Positions 8,300 through 17,023 of a stretch of 64,000 nt of DNA are shown one piece after another (the stretch's first letter is position 1; each line of letters begins with the position of its first letter). Below the pieces are notes generated by a model. It worked only from the letters and a program-made list of their open reading frames with translations. It searched no databases and was not told where the DNA came from. A program made the translations under genes and the position numbers. Source of the DNA: Selenomonas ruminantium subsp. lactilytica TAM6421 (lineage in GTDB: Bacteria; Bacillota; Negativicutes; Selenomonadales; Selenomonadaceae); the NCBI RefSeq assembly GCF_000284095.1, contig NC_017076.1, positions 1-64,000 on the forward strand, in the 5' to 3' direction.

Positions 8300-9382
8300 T
8301 CATTCTCCTGTCTTCTTCACATTATCTCCATAGATGGTTCTCCAATCATCTCTCATGGAAATCGGTATCCATCCGTTCTGCTCACAATTTTTCAGCATTT
8401 TCTCTGCCGAAAAAGGCTTGCCAAATTCCCTTTCGGTATCATCGGCAAGCAGGGAGAATACCATGGTTTTATATTTTGTATTTGCAGTTGTATAGTTGTA
8501 CATACTGAAATCTCCGCTTGAATTGCCGAAGGCTAACACGGGATGTTTGCCTATTTCCTTGGCCATGGCAGAAACCTTGTTCATGTTGATGTTCTTTACC
8601 TCGAACTCACCGCGCACAACCTTGCCATCCGAAGGGAAGACATATTCCATGCCATCCTTTCCCTGTTGATTTTCCTCCACATACCGATAATCCGTTCCGA
8701 TTATGTTGTCACTGTCCACTGGCAAAATCTCTACCATGACACGAGTGTACTGACGATCTGCCCCCGATACCAGGAATATCTTGAAGTCATTGGCTCTGAG
8801 GTAGGACAGTACCTCCACCATTGGAAGGTAGTATGCCTCGCCGATTTTCAGGTTTTGGAAACCCTCTACGCTTTTTTGCATATATTTCTCGATATAAGTC
8901 TCATATTCCTCCGGTGTCATGCCTGCAAAAACAGAAGCATGGGATTCGCATGTCTTTATCCGGGTATCGTTGGTGACCTTATGGGCATAGATGTCCATTT
9001 CCACATCCTTGGCGTTTTGAGCATCACGAGCAGAAGCAGTGTAGCTTGAGTCGTATAATGCCCTGTCCACCATCATCAAAAAATCGAAGCAAAATGGTGC
9101 CGTTTCGCAAACCAGTGTGCCGTCCACATCAAATACAGCAATACGATCACGCACCGGGATAAAGTCTTTGTCCTTGGGATTCGTTACCTTCTGTACATAA
9201 TCACGGAGTTGGGCAAGCACTGCCGACCCCTTCTGCCAATACTTGAAATTGCTCCCCTTCTGATTCACGGAAATTTGCGCGATTTCCGTGCGAGAGGCCG
9301 CTTCGGAGCACGGCATCCATCCTATGCTTCCAATCATAAAACTTGCCACAAGTGTAGCGATAATTTTATTGGTCCGATACAT
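8300..9382 (-). CDS. Exported HAD-superfamily phosphatase
   Basis: Predicted periplasmic phosphatase of the haloacid dehalogenase fold. Motif I is IAVFDVDGTL near residue 83-92 (two catalytic Asp), a motif II Ser is in FLVSGADRQY, and motif III/IV is VLAFGNSSGDFSMYNY. The N-terminus MYRTNKIIATLVASFMIGSI is a signal peptide. ATG at 9382 is preferred over the upstream TTG at 9388 because of GGGG spacing. About 360 residues with a long cap inserted between motifs I and II, so the substrate is probably a small phosphomonoester. Its own ribosome binding site and a 45-bp gap suggest it may be co-transcribed with the next gene downstream on the minus strand. Confidence 0.82.
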   Translation of the reverse strand: MYRTNKIIATLVASFMIGSIGWMPCSEAASRTEIAQISVNQKGSNFKYWQKGSAVLAQLRDYVQKVTNPKDKDFIPVRDRIAVFDVDGTLVCETAPFCFDFLMMVDRALYDSSYTASARDAQNAKDVEMDIYAHKVTNDTRIKTCESHASVFAGMTPEEYETYIEKYMQKSVEGFQNLKIGEAYYLPMVEVLSYLRANDFKIFLVSGADRQYTRVMVEILPVDSDNIIGTDYRYVEENQQGKDGMEYVFPSDGKVVRGEFEVKNINMNKVSAMAKEIGKHPVLAFGNSSGDFSMYNYTTANTKYKTMVFSLLADDTEREFGKPFSAEKMLKNCEQNGWIPISMRDDWRTIYGDNVKKTGE

Positions 9383-9433
9383 GTTCAATCCCCCATTCCG
9401 TGCTACTAGACAATTGACCTACAGCAAGCACTC

Positions 9434-10039
9434 CTAAAGCTTGTTTTGAGATAAGTATTGTTGTATTTCTTCTATCAGTTTATCGCCATCATAAGATTTG
9501 AAAACTTTGAACATACAACCGCTTATCATCGGATTCAGGTCAAGTCCTAATTCAACTGAACGTGTATCTGTTTTGAAACCATAGCACCGCTTACCGATAC
9601 CGTAAGCAATACCAAGCTCAACACAAGCTCCCTCATCAGGTACCCGACCGTCCAAATTCATAAAGATAATATCTGCTTTTCTTACTTCTCCAGCATCTAA
9701 TCCAAAAATCATCTTTACAAGTTCTTCTTCCGTCTTTCCCTGTAATAATGCAGCTTCTATTCCATCTCGTTGAGGCAAAAATACCTGATATCCATTATGT
9801 TCGAGCACTTTTGTTATCTTTAGATTGAAATCCTTTTCGGCTTGATTAAACAGCGGACCAGCTAAATAAACTTTTTTCCCAACTCCTATATGTTCTATCA
9901 TTTTTGTTTTTAAGGTATCTTCAGAAGAATTATCACTAAACTTTTCATTTCCATTTGCATAAACATCAACTGATAACAGCATAACCATACATAGTATTAT
10001 AGTTCTTATCAATGGAAGCCTTCTGCTGGTTCTAAACAT
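9434..10039 (-). CDS. Nucleoside 2-deoxyribosyltransferase-like protein with signal peptide
   Basis: The core matches the nucleoside 2-deoxyribosyltransferase family: KVYLAGPLFNQAEKDF (substrate loop), RKADIIFMNLDGRVPDEGAC (Asp and catalytic Glu region) and ELGIAYGIGKRCYGFKTD. These enzymes swap bases on deoxynucleosides. The unusual part is the N-terminus, RTSRRLPLIRTIILCMVMLL, followed by VDVYANG, a convincing signal peptide; cytosolic homologues start directly at KVYLAGP. It would act on extracellular nucleosides. 201 residues, of which about 155 are the usual domain. The RBS is TCCTCC on the complementary strand just upstream. Confidence 0.8.
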   Translation of the reverse strand: MFRTSRRLPLIRTIILCMVMLLSVDVYANGNEKFSDNSSEDTLKTKMIEHIGVGKKVYLAGPLFNQAEKDFNLKITKVLEHNGYQVFLPQRDGIEAALLQGKTEEELVKMIFGLDAGEVRKADIIFMNLDGRVPDEGACVELGIAYGIGKRCYGFKTDTRSVELGLDLNPMISGCMFKVFKSYDGDKLIEEIQQYLSQNKL

Positions 10040-10110
10040 CTTCTTTCCTCCTGGCTCTTGAACACGAAGGGGATGTGATAGCGCAGCCCCTCTTTTTACT
10101 ATATTCCCCC

Positions 10111-10365
10111 TTACAGCAATTTCTGAATTGGGAAGGTGAAATATGTATTAGGATACGGCTCATTCTTCAAGGTAAAATGCCACCATTCCGTGGACAATGT
10201 CCCCATGTCCACATCCTTGCCCGTCTGCATATCAAACAGGGTCAGGTCTACCGTAGAGCCACGGCTATGGCCTGACTTGGCATCAATATAGTCATCGGCA
10301 AAGAGATAGCGCGGCCATGGCCAAGATTTTCTTTTGTCTTTGCAGGCTGCAAAATAATTTTTTTG
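10111..10365 (-). pseudogene. Remnant of a VanX/DdpX-type D-Ala-D-Ala dipeptidase
   Basis: Reading the minus strand gives [15 protein letters not shown], then [13 protein letters not shown] (zinc ligands His and Asp) and [19 protein letters not shown] (catalytic Glu and last His), ending in a stop at 10111. The family normally has about 40-50 residues between VDMG and EWWHF; here they are joined directly ([13 protein letters not shown]), so there is an internal deletion, and the N-terminal half is also absent. Not expected to be active. It lies directly downstream of the methyltransferase-STAS gene. Confidence 0.72.
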
Positions 10366-10371
10366 ATAACA

Positions 10372-11604
10372 TTATATAACATCCCCAAAACCTTTCTGCT
10401 GCAAGATTTCTTTTACTTTTACACTGGCTCCAGAAAAAACTATGTGACGGCTGCAGTTTTCCTGCATCTCAAGCAGCAAGCGAATTCCTGCCGATGATAT
10501 ATACTCCAGCTGTGCACAATCTATCCTTACCCCTTCAATACTTCCGTCAGCATTAGCTTCCTCCCAGGCCAGCAGAAGTCTCGGTGCTGAGATGGTGTCA
10601 AGCCTGCCATGCAGAGCTAGGTGAAGTATTCCCTTTTTCACTGTATATTGCAGTTCAAAGGGCTGCTCCTCCCGGGGCCTGTCAGTTTGTATTTCCTTTG
10701 CCTCATCAAGGGTAATGACCCAGTAATGGCAATGATGCATAGCTTCCTTAAAGCGCACAATCTGCTCTGGAGCAAACTGTTTATAAACGCTTAATTCCGG
10801 CATATGTTCCCCTAGATTAACCTTTTCGACTTTCAGGCTATGCTTTGCTAAAAGCGTTTCAGCTCTTGCTTGCGAATTTTGTATATCTGTCGGCTCTATG
10901 ATAAAGGCGTTGCCTAAAGCAGCCACTGCTGACTGCCCTTGGGCCTCGTCCTTGGTCGCCATGAGCTTGGCAAGGGATTCTTCGCCGAAAACAGCACGGA
11001 ATGTACCGCAAAACTGTAGCGCATATTCAGGGTCCGGGGTTATCCAACAGCCGCCATGTTCTCTTAGCAGGCATTGTATATTGGCGATGACGTTATCAAC
11101 CTCATCATCACTGAAATACATCATCATGCCCTCGGTTGAGATACATAAAGGCCCGACACAGCCCTGCAAGGCTTTTTTCAATGAGGTGTAGTTTGTAGCA
11201 TCTACTCCGTGAAAGGACACATTTTCTGCACTACCAGCCAGCTGACGGATAATCGGTCCTGCTTCCCCTACAACGATAGGCAAGTCCAGACCAACAAAGT
11301 TTCGATTGTGTTCCGCCATATAAATTGCCTTTGGCGTATAGCCACATGGCAAGTCTACACATGTCTGATACCCGGAAGCCTCTATCAAGCGGCACATGGT
11401 ACGATACTTGGCCTCAACTACCAGCGCGTTGCCCAGGATAGTTTCAGCATCCGTCATATTTTGCAGTGGTGCATTGTTTTCCAAAGCCAATGCATGGACA
11501 ATCTTATCCGCCTCTGGTATTCCCGCTTGCACCATCAAGCACACCGCTGTCTTAGCTGTAAGGTAAACCGGATTGACTCGTGCCTCTATACTCCTTACTG
11601 ACAT
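10372..11604 (-). CDS. Leucine carboxyl methyltransferase-like protein fused to a STAS domain
   Basis: Residues 1-290 resemble the LCM/PPM1-like class I SAM-dependent methyltransferases (VDLPCGYTPKAIYMAE for SAM, GPLCISTEGMMMYFSDDEV). Residues 315-410 form a STAS domain (KKGILHLALHGRLDTISAPR, then LEYISSAGIRLLLEMQ) with the serine that is phosphorylated in anti-sigma factor antagonists. The combination suggests a methyltransferase whose activity or partner is controlled by a GHKL kinase of the RsbW type; such GHKL-like genes exist nearby (17024-17639 and the MATE fusion). Starts 12 bp after the secreted hydrolase gene in the same direction, so the two are probably one operon. Substrate unknown. 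Confidence 0.8.
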   Translation of the reverse strand: MSVRSIEARVNPVYLTAKTAVCLMVQAGIPEADKIVHALALENNAPLQNMTDAETILGNALVVEAKYRTMCRLIEASGYQTCVDLPCGYTPKAIYMAEHNRNFVGLDLPIVVGEAGPIIRQLAGSAENVSFHGVDATNYTSLKKALQGCVGPLCISTEGMMMYFSDDEVDNVIANIQCLLREHGGCWITPDPEYALQFCGTFRAVFGEESLAKLMATKDEAQGQSAVAALGNAFIIEPTDIQNSQARAETLLAKHSLKVEKVNLGEHMPELSVYKQFAPEQIVRFKEAMHHCHYWVITLDEAKEIQTDRPREEQPFELQYTVKKGILHLALHGRLDTISAPRLLLAWEEANADGSIEGVRIDCAQLEYISSAGIRLLLEMQENCSRHIVFSGASVKVKEILQQKGFGDVI

Positions 11605-11616
11605 TTATCATCTTCC

Positions 11617-12561
11617 TTATTCATTTCTGCCCTCTACCAAAAAATCCATAACATTCTCACGAAACAGCTTATAGTACGGGCGCTCCATAAGCATGGCATG
11701 AGCTGCCCCGGGGATAATCTCCAGCCGCGAATCTTTATTTGGCAAGGTCTTATAAGCTTCTGCACACATTTCTGGAGTTACATAAGGATCATTGGTACCT
11801 GCGATAATAAGCACGGGAGCTTTTATCTCTGCGGTGGGTATCAGCCGTTTTTTGCTGCTCACCAATAAATCACGCCGACCTCCGTTGGGGCTGGTATCCT
11901 TGTCATAGTGCCAGGCATTGGCAAGGTAGGTGTCTGCCACAGCTTTCTCGGTGATATTGAAGTCTATACTGCCATCTGCTGTCTTTTGAAAATCATCTGC
12001 CGCATGTTCCCAGGTATTCTTATGGAAGGGTTCCTTTACCCGCACATCACCAAGGCCAGCCACGATAGGCGCATAGAGGACAAGCCTATGGACCAATTCC
12101 GGGTATTTTGCCGCAAAGCGTCCGCTGGTCACGGTTCCCCAGCTCCACCCCAGAATATCCATGGAAGGAAGATTATGCCTTGCCAGAATGCAACGAACTG
12201 CTGCTGCTATGTCTTCGGCTGCATAATCGGAATCTGGCAGGAACCCATTCCTGACCTCTCCTGACCTGCCAAATCCTGCTATATCCAGGAGCCATACCTC
12301 AAAGCCATGACGGGCCAAATAGCGTGTCAGGCTGTAATCCCCATAGTCAACATCAAACTCATGGGAGGAGTAGGTTACGCCATGCACAAACAGGATGGGC
12401 TTTTTCTCCTGCCCGTCCTGCTCTGCATAACGCTCCAAATGCAGCTGTATACCGTTCCGTTCCAGAGGAATATTCTCCTGTAATATTTCTCCCGCCCAGG
12501 CAGCGGATAAACACAAGAAATTCAACACCAAACAAATGATTGTAATCCGAACTGCTCTCAC
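11617..12561 (-). CDS. Exported alpha/beta hydrolase
   Basis: Signal peptide (IICLVLNFLCLSAAWAGE) followed by an alpha/beta hydrolase fold. The oxyanion motif is FVHGVTYSS, the nucleophile elbow is GWSWGTV, the acid is probably Asp in AGTNDPYV and the histidine is in GAAHAML, so the catalytic triad looks complete. The cap domain lies between about residues 170 and 230. Likely an esterase or lipase acting outside the cytoplasm; the natural substrate is not evident. First gene of a two-gene minus-strand unit with the methyltransferase-STAS protein. Confidence 0.83.
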   Translation of the reverse strand: MRAVRITIICLVLNFLCLSAAWAGEILQENIPLERNGIQLHLERYAEQDGQEKKPILFVHGVTYSSHEFDVDYGDYSLTRYLARHGFEVWLLDIAGFGRSGEVRNGFLPDSDYAAEDIAAAVRCILARHNLPSMDILGWSWGTVTSGRFAAKYPELVHRLVLYAPIVAGLGDVRVKEPFHKNTWEHAADDFQKTADGSIDFNITEKAVADTYLANAWHYDKDTSPNGGRRDLLVSSKKRLIPTAEIKAPVLIIAGTNDPYVTPEMCAEAYKTLPNKDSRLEIIPGAAHAMLMERPYYKLFRENVMDFLVEGRNE

Positions 12562-12642
12562 TATCTACCGCTCCCCTCTGATTTCTCACTTTTTCTACAG
12601 GCGAAGCAATATGCCCCGTCGAGCCAGCAGGCGGGCCGGAAT

Positions 12643-12942
12643 CTACCAAAAGAGAATCCACATCATGGAAAAGAGCAGAATGCTGAAAGCTGTACTGCCA
12701 CAATCCTTTACGGAGATTTCCCATAGCCAGGGATAAACCAACTCCCCATCAGGAGTTTTTAGGCTCCAAAGAAAACTCTGCACAAGTTCGGACAATATGT
12801 ACATCAGCAGGGCATTGCGGCCAAAGTTCCGGCAGATGCAAAAGATGTTCTCCATGATATCCGGCACCAGCATAAAGCCCAGCTGCAAGAGCGCCAGCCC
12901 CCGAAACACATCAAGTGCAGGGAGTCTGTTTTCACTTTTCAC
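12643..12942 (-). pseudogene. Internally deleted membrane acyltransferase remnant
   Basis: Begins with NRLPALDVFRGLALLQLG, the N-terminal hallmark of the heparan-alpha-glucosaminide N-acetyltransferase-like (DUF5009/DUF1624) membrane proteins, then jumps to a C-terminal part (FGRNALLMYILSELVQSF). The family is normally about 350-400 residues, so roughly 250 residues are missing in frame. A GTG at 12942 overlaps the end of the acetolactate decarboxylase gene. Remnant status is inferred from length. Confidence 0.6.
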
Positions 12943-13777
12943 CCTGCAATTTACCCTTTGTATCCTGCTCTGCGCTTCTGATATCATTTGTCATATCCTT
13001 GGCAAGATTGAGGTCATGGAACTTTTTGTCAGCATGGAGAATCATGGTGAACTTGTCCGTCTGGTCAAGATATGCCGTGGCACTCTTCAGGGAAAGCTCC
13101 AAAATATGCCCGCCCTTCTTTTTGTCATCCGAAAGGAAATGGAAATGCCAGCCCACGGAGTTAAGTTCCCCCATGTAGCTCGGGCAGTACAGCCCCACCA
13201 GAGTGCCCTTGATGTTCTGCTCGGTAAACTCCGTCTGCTTGCCTTTCAAAGCCTCCACCAGGGTGGGATATGGCTCCTGGCTGCCGTATTCGCTGCGGAA
13301 CAGAATGGAGGAGAATTCTGCCGGGAATTTTACCATGTAGAAACTATTGGCTCCGTGCTGCTGAACGGCATCATTCAAAGCTTTCTCCAAAGCTGCCTTA
13401 TCCTTGATATTCTCCAGCTTGACGGCAATATCCTTGTCAAAGAAGGTCACAGTGGCATAAGGGATGATGGTCTTGTCGGGGGCAACGATGACACGCCCGT
13501 CCCCCAAGGCCTGGTAGACCTTGCCATCCAGCACAATCATCTCGCCGTTGAGTCCCTCAAAAGTTCCGATTCCCGTATCGCCGAGCTTGCGAAGCTGCCC
13601 GGCAGTAACCGTGCCGCCAAAATATCCCTGTGCCAAGGATTGCAAGAGCGCCACCTGGGCAATGCTCTCACGATCAGCTTGAGCAGCATACGCAGGAGAT
13701 GCACCGATTCCCGCGCCAATCGTCACCGCACTGGTAATAGCGGCCGCAATAAGTTTCTTTTTAATGTCAAATTTCAT
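12932..13777 (-). CDS. alsD: Alpha-acetolactate decarboxylase with signal peptide
   Basis: Converts 2-acetolactate to acetoin, bypassing diacetyl formation. Family motifs: TGIGTFEGLNGEMIVLDGKV, YMVKFPAEFSSILFRSEYGS and VGWHFHFLSDDKKKGGH, which holds the metal-binding histidines. The N-terminus FDIKKKLIAAAITSAVTIGA through ASPAYAAQ is a clear signal peptide, so the enzyme is exported. Start ATG 13777 follows an AGGAGT site; the ATG at 13786 is too close to it. A second copy without signal peptide is at 17910-18608. No acetolactate synthase gene is present in the window. Confidence 0.9.
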   Translation of the reverse strand: MKFDIKKKLIAAAITSAVTIGAGIGASPAYAAQADRESIAQVALLQSLAQGYFGGTVTAGQLRKLGDTGIGTFEGLNGEMIVLDGKVYQALGDGRVIVAPDKTIIPYATVTFFDKDIAVKLENIKDKAALEKALNDAVQQHGANSFYMVKFPAEFSSILFRSEYGSQEPYPTLVEALKGKQTEFTEQNIKGTLVGLYCPSYMGELNSVGWHFHFLSDDKKKGGHILELSLKSATAYLDQTDKFTMILHADKKFHDLNLAKDMTNDIRSAEQDTKGKLQGEK

Positions 13778-13860
13778 TTCTCTCATACTCCTCGAATAAG
13801 AATATTAAAATTTTTTCAATACTAACTTGCAAAGCAACAAAACGCTACCACTGTTCAAGT

Positions 13861-15045
13861 TTAGTAGGCGGTGTTCAGCAGATTTACTCCATCAATGGTC
13901 AAGTCAAAATATGGTGCCGAGCGGTATTCGGATTCATGGAAATAGCCATCTTTCACCGCTTCCCGTACATCTCCCTCACTGATAGCAGCTTCAAAGGCAT
14001 TAAGCTGCGCTCCACTTACCGTAAATTTTCTTACATCAAATACATTTACTTTACCGTTGGACAACTTCTTTTGCGCTTTTGCCAAAGCCCTAGCCGTCCC
14101 CTTTGCTGCGACTCTTTCATTTATAGCGGATATTTCTACAGAGCCATCTGCCATATGCCCTGTCCAATCCCTTGCAATGGCTTTGCCATTTTTGACACTA
14201 TCGATGATATAGGTAAAATATGGTTTCCAATTAATTTTTGAACTTACCAAAAATGTCTTGGGATATTCTTTTTCGAGACTTTCGTTATAAGCCACATTGG
14301 GGATATTGTTTGCTTCGCAGAAGGAAGGAACTCCCATAGAATCAGAGTGCTGGCCGAGCAGAACTGCTCCACCGGCTACAAGCTGTTCGGCTGCCTTTTT
14401 CTCTGCATCGTAATCATACCATGAACCGGTGAAGAGAACATCCATTGTCGCTGTTTTGCAGACGGAACGCACTCCCAAGAAAAAAGCGGTGTAACCCGAA
14501 ATGACCTCAGGATAGGTGTATGCGCCTACGTAACCGATTTTTGCTTTATTGGGGGCGATTTTGCCTTCAGCAATCATTTCATTAAGCTTCATGCCAGCGG
14601 CAATCCCCGTCAAATACCGTCCTTCATAGATAGTTGCAAAGGCATTATGATAATTGGGCAGGTTGGCAGTATGTGATTTTACACCGGTAGCGGTAATAAA
14701 ATAAACAGCAGGGAATTTTTTTGCTGCTTCTGCCATGTAGGAATCGTGACCGAAACTGTCAGCAAAAACAATTCTGCATCCTTCCTGCACTAATTCAGCA
14801 GCAATTTTCGTGCATTCTTCACTCTCAGGAACAGCTGTTTTGAAAACAAATTCTACACCTTGCTCACGACAAGCCTGCTCCGCAGCTCTCATGAAGTTGG
14901 CATCATATGTCGATGCCTCATCATGAAAGAAGATAAAACCAGCCTTAGGAATAGCGGCTTCCACGACATTTGCGATAGAAAACGAGGACATTGCCAGCAT
15001 AAATGCGACGGCAAAGTACGCCCATAATGTAAACTTTTTTTTCAT
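13861..15045 (-). CDS. BMP-family substrate-binding protein
   Basis: Periplasmic binding protein of the Bmp/Med/PnrA family, which commonly binds purine nucleosides. The signal peptide is KKFTLWAYFAVAFMLAMSSF. Core segments: KAGFIFFHDEASTYDANFMR, IVFADSFGHDSYMAEAAKKF, TIYEGRYLTGIAAG, AKIGYVGAYTYPEVISGY and GQHSDSMGVPSF. No Cys follows the signal peptide, so it is not an obvious lipoprotein. No permease or ATPase of the same ABC system is adjacent; it may serve a chromosomal transporter. 394 residues, slightly long. Confidence 0.85.
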   Translation of the reverse strand: MKKKFTLWAYFAVAFMLAMSSFSIANVVEAAIPKAGFIFFHDEASTYDANFMRAAEQACREQGVEFVFKTAVPESEECTKIAAELVQEGCRIVFADSFGHDSYMAEAAKKFPAVYFITATGVKSHTANLPNYHNAFATIYEGRYLTGIAAGMKLNEMIAEGKIAPNKAKIGYVGAYTYPEVISGYTAFFLGVRSVCKTATMDVLFTGSWYDYDAEKKAAEQLVAGGAVLLGQHSDSMGVPSFCEANNIPNVAYNESLEKEYPKTFLVSSKINWKPYFTYIIDSVKNGKAIARDWTGHMADGSVEISAINERVAAKGTARALAKAQKKLSNGKVNVFDVRKFTVSGAQLNAFEAAISEGDVREAVKDGYFHESEYRSAPYFDLTIDGVNLLNTAY

Positions 15046-15067
15046 TTGAAAAACCTTCTTAAAAAAT

Positions 15068-16231
15068 TTAGAAACAACTTCCTATCGAAGTCATGCCATC
15101 AATGGTCCGGACGGCTTTGCCGTTTTGGTAGGATAGGTCGGAAACCAGTACCCGCCGGATGTAATGCTTTTTGCTCTTATTGCCAGAGAAGGTGAAATAG
15201 CTGCTGGCAGAGTGAATCGCCAAGGGGGTGCCTTTTGCATCTTTGCCAAGATAGAGCATCACATGGCCAGGCTTGAAGAATAGTGCGCCTACAGGTGCCT
15301 CCGCTGCTTTTTGATAGCGAGCATCAGTGTTTAGCCCCTCTAGGGATACGGAGTGATTCATGGCCAGTTCCTGCTGGTCGGCATCGCGGGGAAGCAAGAT
15401 GCCCATGGAACGGTAGACATCCTGCACAAAGGAGGAGCAGTCAACACTCTCCTCCATGCCGCCCTAACCGTAGACATCCTTCAATCTTGCAGGGATGTAA
15501 ATGGCAATCTTGTTGCCGGTGGCGTTGCCTATATTACTCATGGTCATGCCGCCCCAAATGAAAGCCTTGTTGCCGCCAATGGTGCCGCTGCTTACCGTGA
15601 CTGTATTGTTGTCGGTATTGCCTGTGCTATAGGCACGTCCCCCGAAGATATAAATGCCCGTTTCAAACTCACCATCATTAACCGTAACCCTGTTGTTCAC
15701 GGCATCACTGCCTAAACTGCCAAGGACGGCAGAAATGTAGGTACGTCCCTGAAAACTTCCGCCGTTTACCGTAACATAGTTATCTGAGGCAGCGTAGTCC
15801 TCCCCCATGGCATTGGCAGCATAAATGCCAGTGGACTGCCAAGTGTCTGATTCATTAACGAAATTGCCATAATTGATGATAATGCCATTGCCTGTGGCAC
15901 TGCCGTTGTTCCTCGTAAAGCCACCATAAAAGTAATTGGAATACCTGCCTGAACCAGACGAGGTATCCCCATTGACCCTGTAGGTCCCTCCGTTTATCGT
16001 CAAGGTACTGTTTGAGACTGTCCCCTCTTTGGTATAGGCATTAAAAAACCACTGATGGCCTCCATAATGACTGTAGTCTTTATTCAAAACCCACTTCACA
16101 TCGGATACAGCCTCTGTATTATCGCCATCTCCAAAGCCATAATACGTCTGATCCTCTGCAGCAGCAAATCCAGGGACTGACAGCCAGCCTGACACCGCCA
16201 ACCATGCCATTGTCTTTTTACGCATTTTCAT
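15068..16231 (-). pseudogene. Chimaera: autotransporter-like N-terminus fused to NlpC/P60 C-terminus, with amber stop
   Basis: From ATG 16231 (MKMRKKTMAWLAVSGW, signal peptide, AAAGGAG upstream) the protein reads as a beta-helical surface-protein repeat region (NNTVTVSSGTIGGN, NATGNKI). It then switches without warning to IYIPARLKDVYG, where TAG at 15464-15466 replaces the Trp of the YGWGG motif that opens NlpC/P60 peptidase domains. After the stop the same frame continues GGMEESVDCSSFVQDVYRS (catalytic Cys) and GHVMLYLGKD (catalytic His). So two unrelated genes were joined in frame by a deletion and the junction product then gained a nonsense mutation. Confidence 0.75.
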
Positions 16232-16245
16232 TGTTTCTCCTTTAA

Positions 16246-16995
16246 TCAAAGCGTATCTAAGAAACTGCTTATTTTCTCGAAAACAGCCTCCCGACCTTCC
16301 ATTAAGGGAAGCAAATGCCCTGCTCCATCAAGCAAAACTACTTTCTTCCGACTGCTGCCAATATGCTCTCCAATATATTGGGCACTTTCAACCGCCGCCA
16401 TCGTATCATCTTTACCATGAACGATTAAGGAGGGAGCGGTAATTTTGGGCAGACATTTTTTGCTACGCTCTATAACTTCAAGAAGATCATAAACAGAAAG
16501 AAGGGGGATTTTATCATAAATCAAATTAGCGGCTTTGGGAACATTTACGAGGTTCCGCTTATTCTCAGGTGTAAAATCTGAAGATGTCAGCATTTCCTTG
16601 GGCGGAAGGGCAGAAATGCCCTGTTCCTGTGCAATGAAAATAGGTGCCGCTAATGTGACCACCCCTTTAACCTGTTTTTCCGCTGACAAAATAAGGCCAA
16701 GGCTTCCTCCCATGGAGCCGCCGATTACTACAATATCTTTGGCCAAGCCACGGAGAACAGAATAGCCGTCCCGCACGGCATCCAGCCAATCATCAGCATT
16801 TGTCCGAAGAAGGTCTTCTACCTTTGTTCCATGCCCAGGAAGTCTTGGTGCAAGCACTGTATATCCTTTGGCTTCCAAGAATTTCCCCATTGGCCAAAGC
16901 TCAGCGGTATTTCCAGCAAATCCCTGCACCAAAAGCACGGCTTTCTTTTGACCATCTCCAGGGAGAAAAAATGATTCTGCACCTTCAATAAGCAT
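16246..16995 (-). CDS. Cytosolic alpha/beta hydrolase (Est30-like carboxylesterase)
   Basis: 249 residues without a signal peptide. The oxyanion region is LVQGFAGNTAEL, the nucleophile elbow GGSMGGSLG, the acid Asp in VHGKDDTM, and the His in LDGAGHLLPLM; together with PRLPGHG these are typical of the Est30/YvaK carboxylesterase group, which hydrolyses short-chain esters. Start ATG at 16995 has AGGAGG close upstream. It ends 15 bp before the start of the chimaeric pseudogene on the same strand. Confidence 0.85.
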   Translation of the reverse strand: MLIEGAESFFLPGDGQKKAVLLVQGFAGNTAELWPMGKFLEAKGYTVLAPRLPGHGTKVEDLLRTNADDWLDAVRDGYSVLRGLAKDIVVIGGSMGGSLGLILSAEKQVKGVVTLAAPIFIAQEQGISALPPKEMLTSSDFTPENKRNLVNVPKAANLIYDKIPLLSVYDLLEVIERSKKCLPKITAPSLIVHGKDDTMAAVESAQYIGEHIGSSRKKVVLLDGAGHLLPLMEGREAVFEKISSFLDTL

Positions 16996-17023
16996 GTTGC
17001 TGCCTCCTTTATAGCGTCAGTGT

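Noticed and set aside
12797-13825. 342-residue plus-strand ORF over alsD
   Set aside because: It lies opposite an obvious acetolactate decarboxylase; the translation has no recognisable domain and frame quality is that of a shadow.
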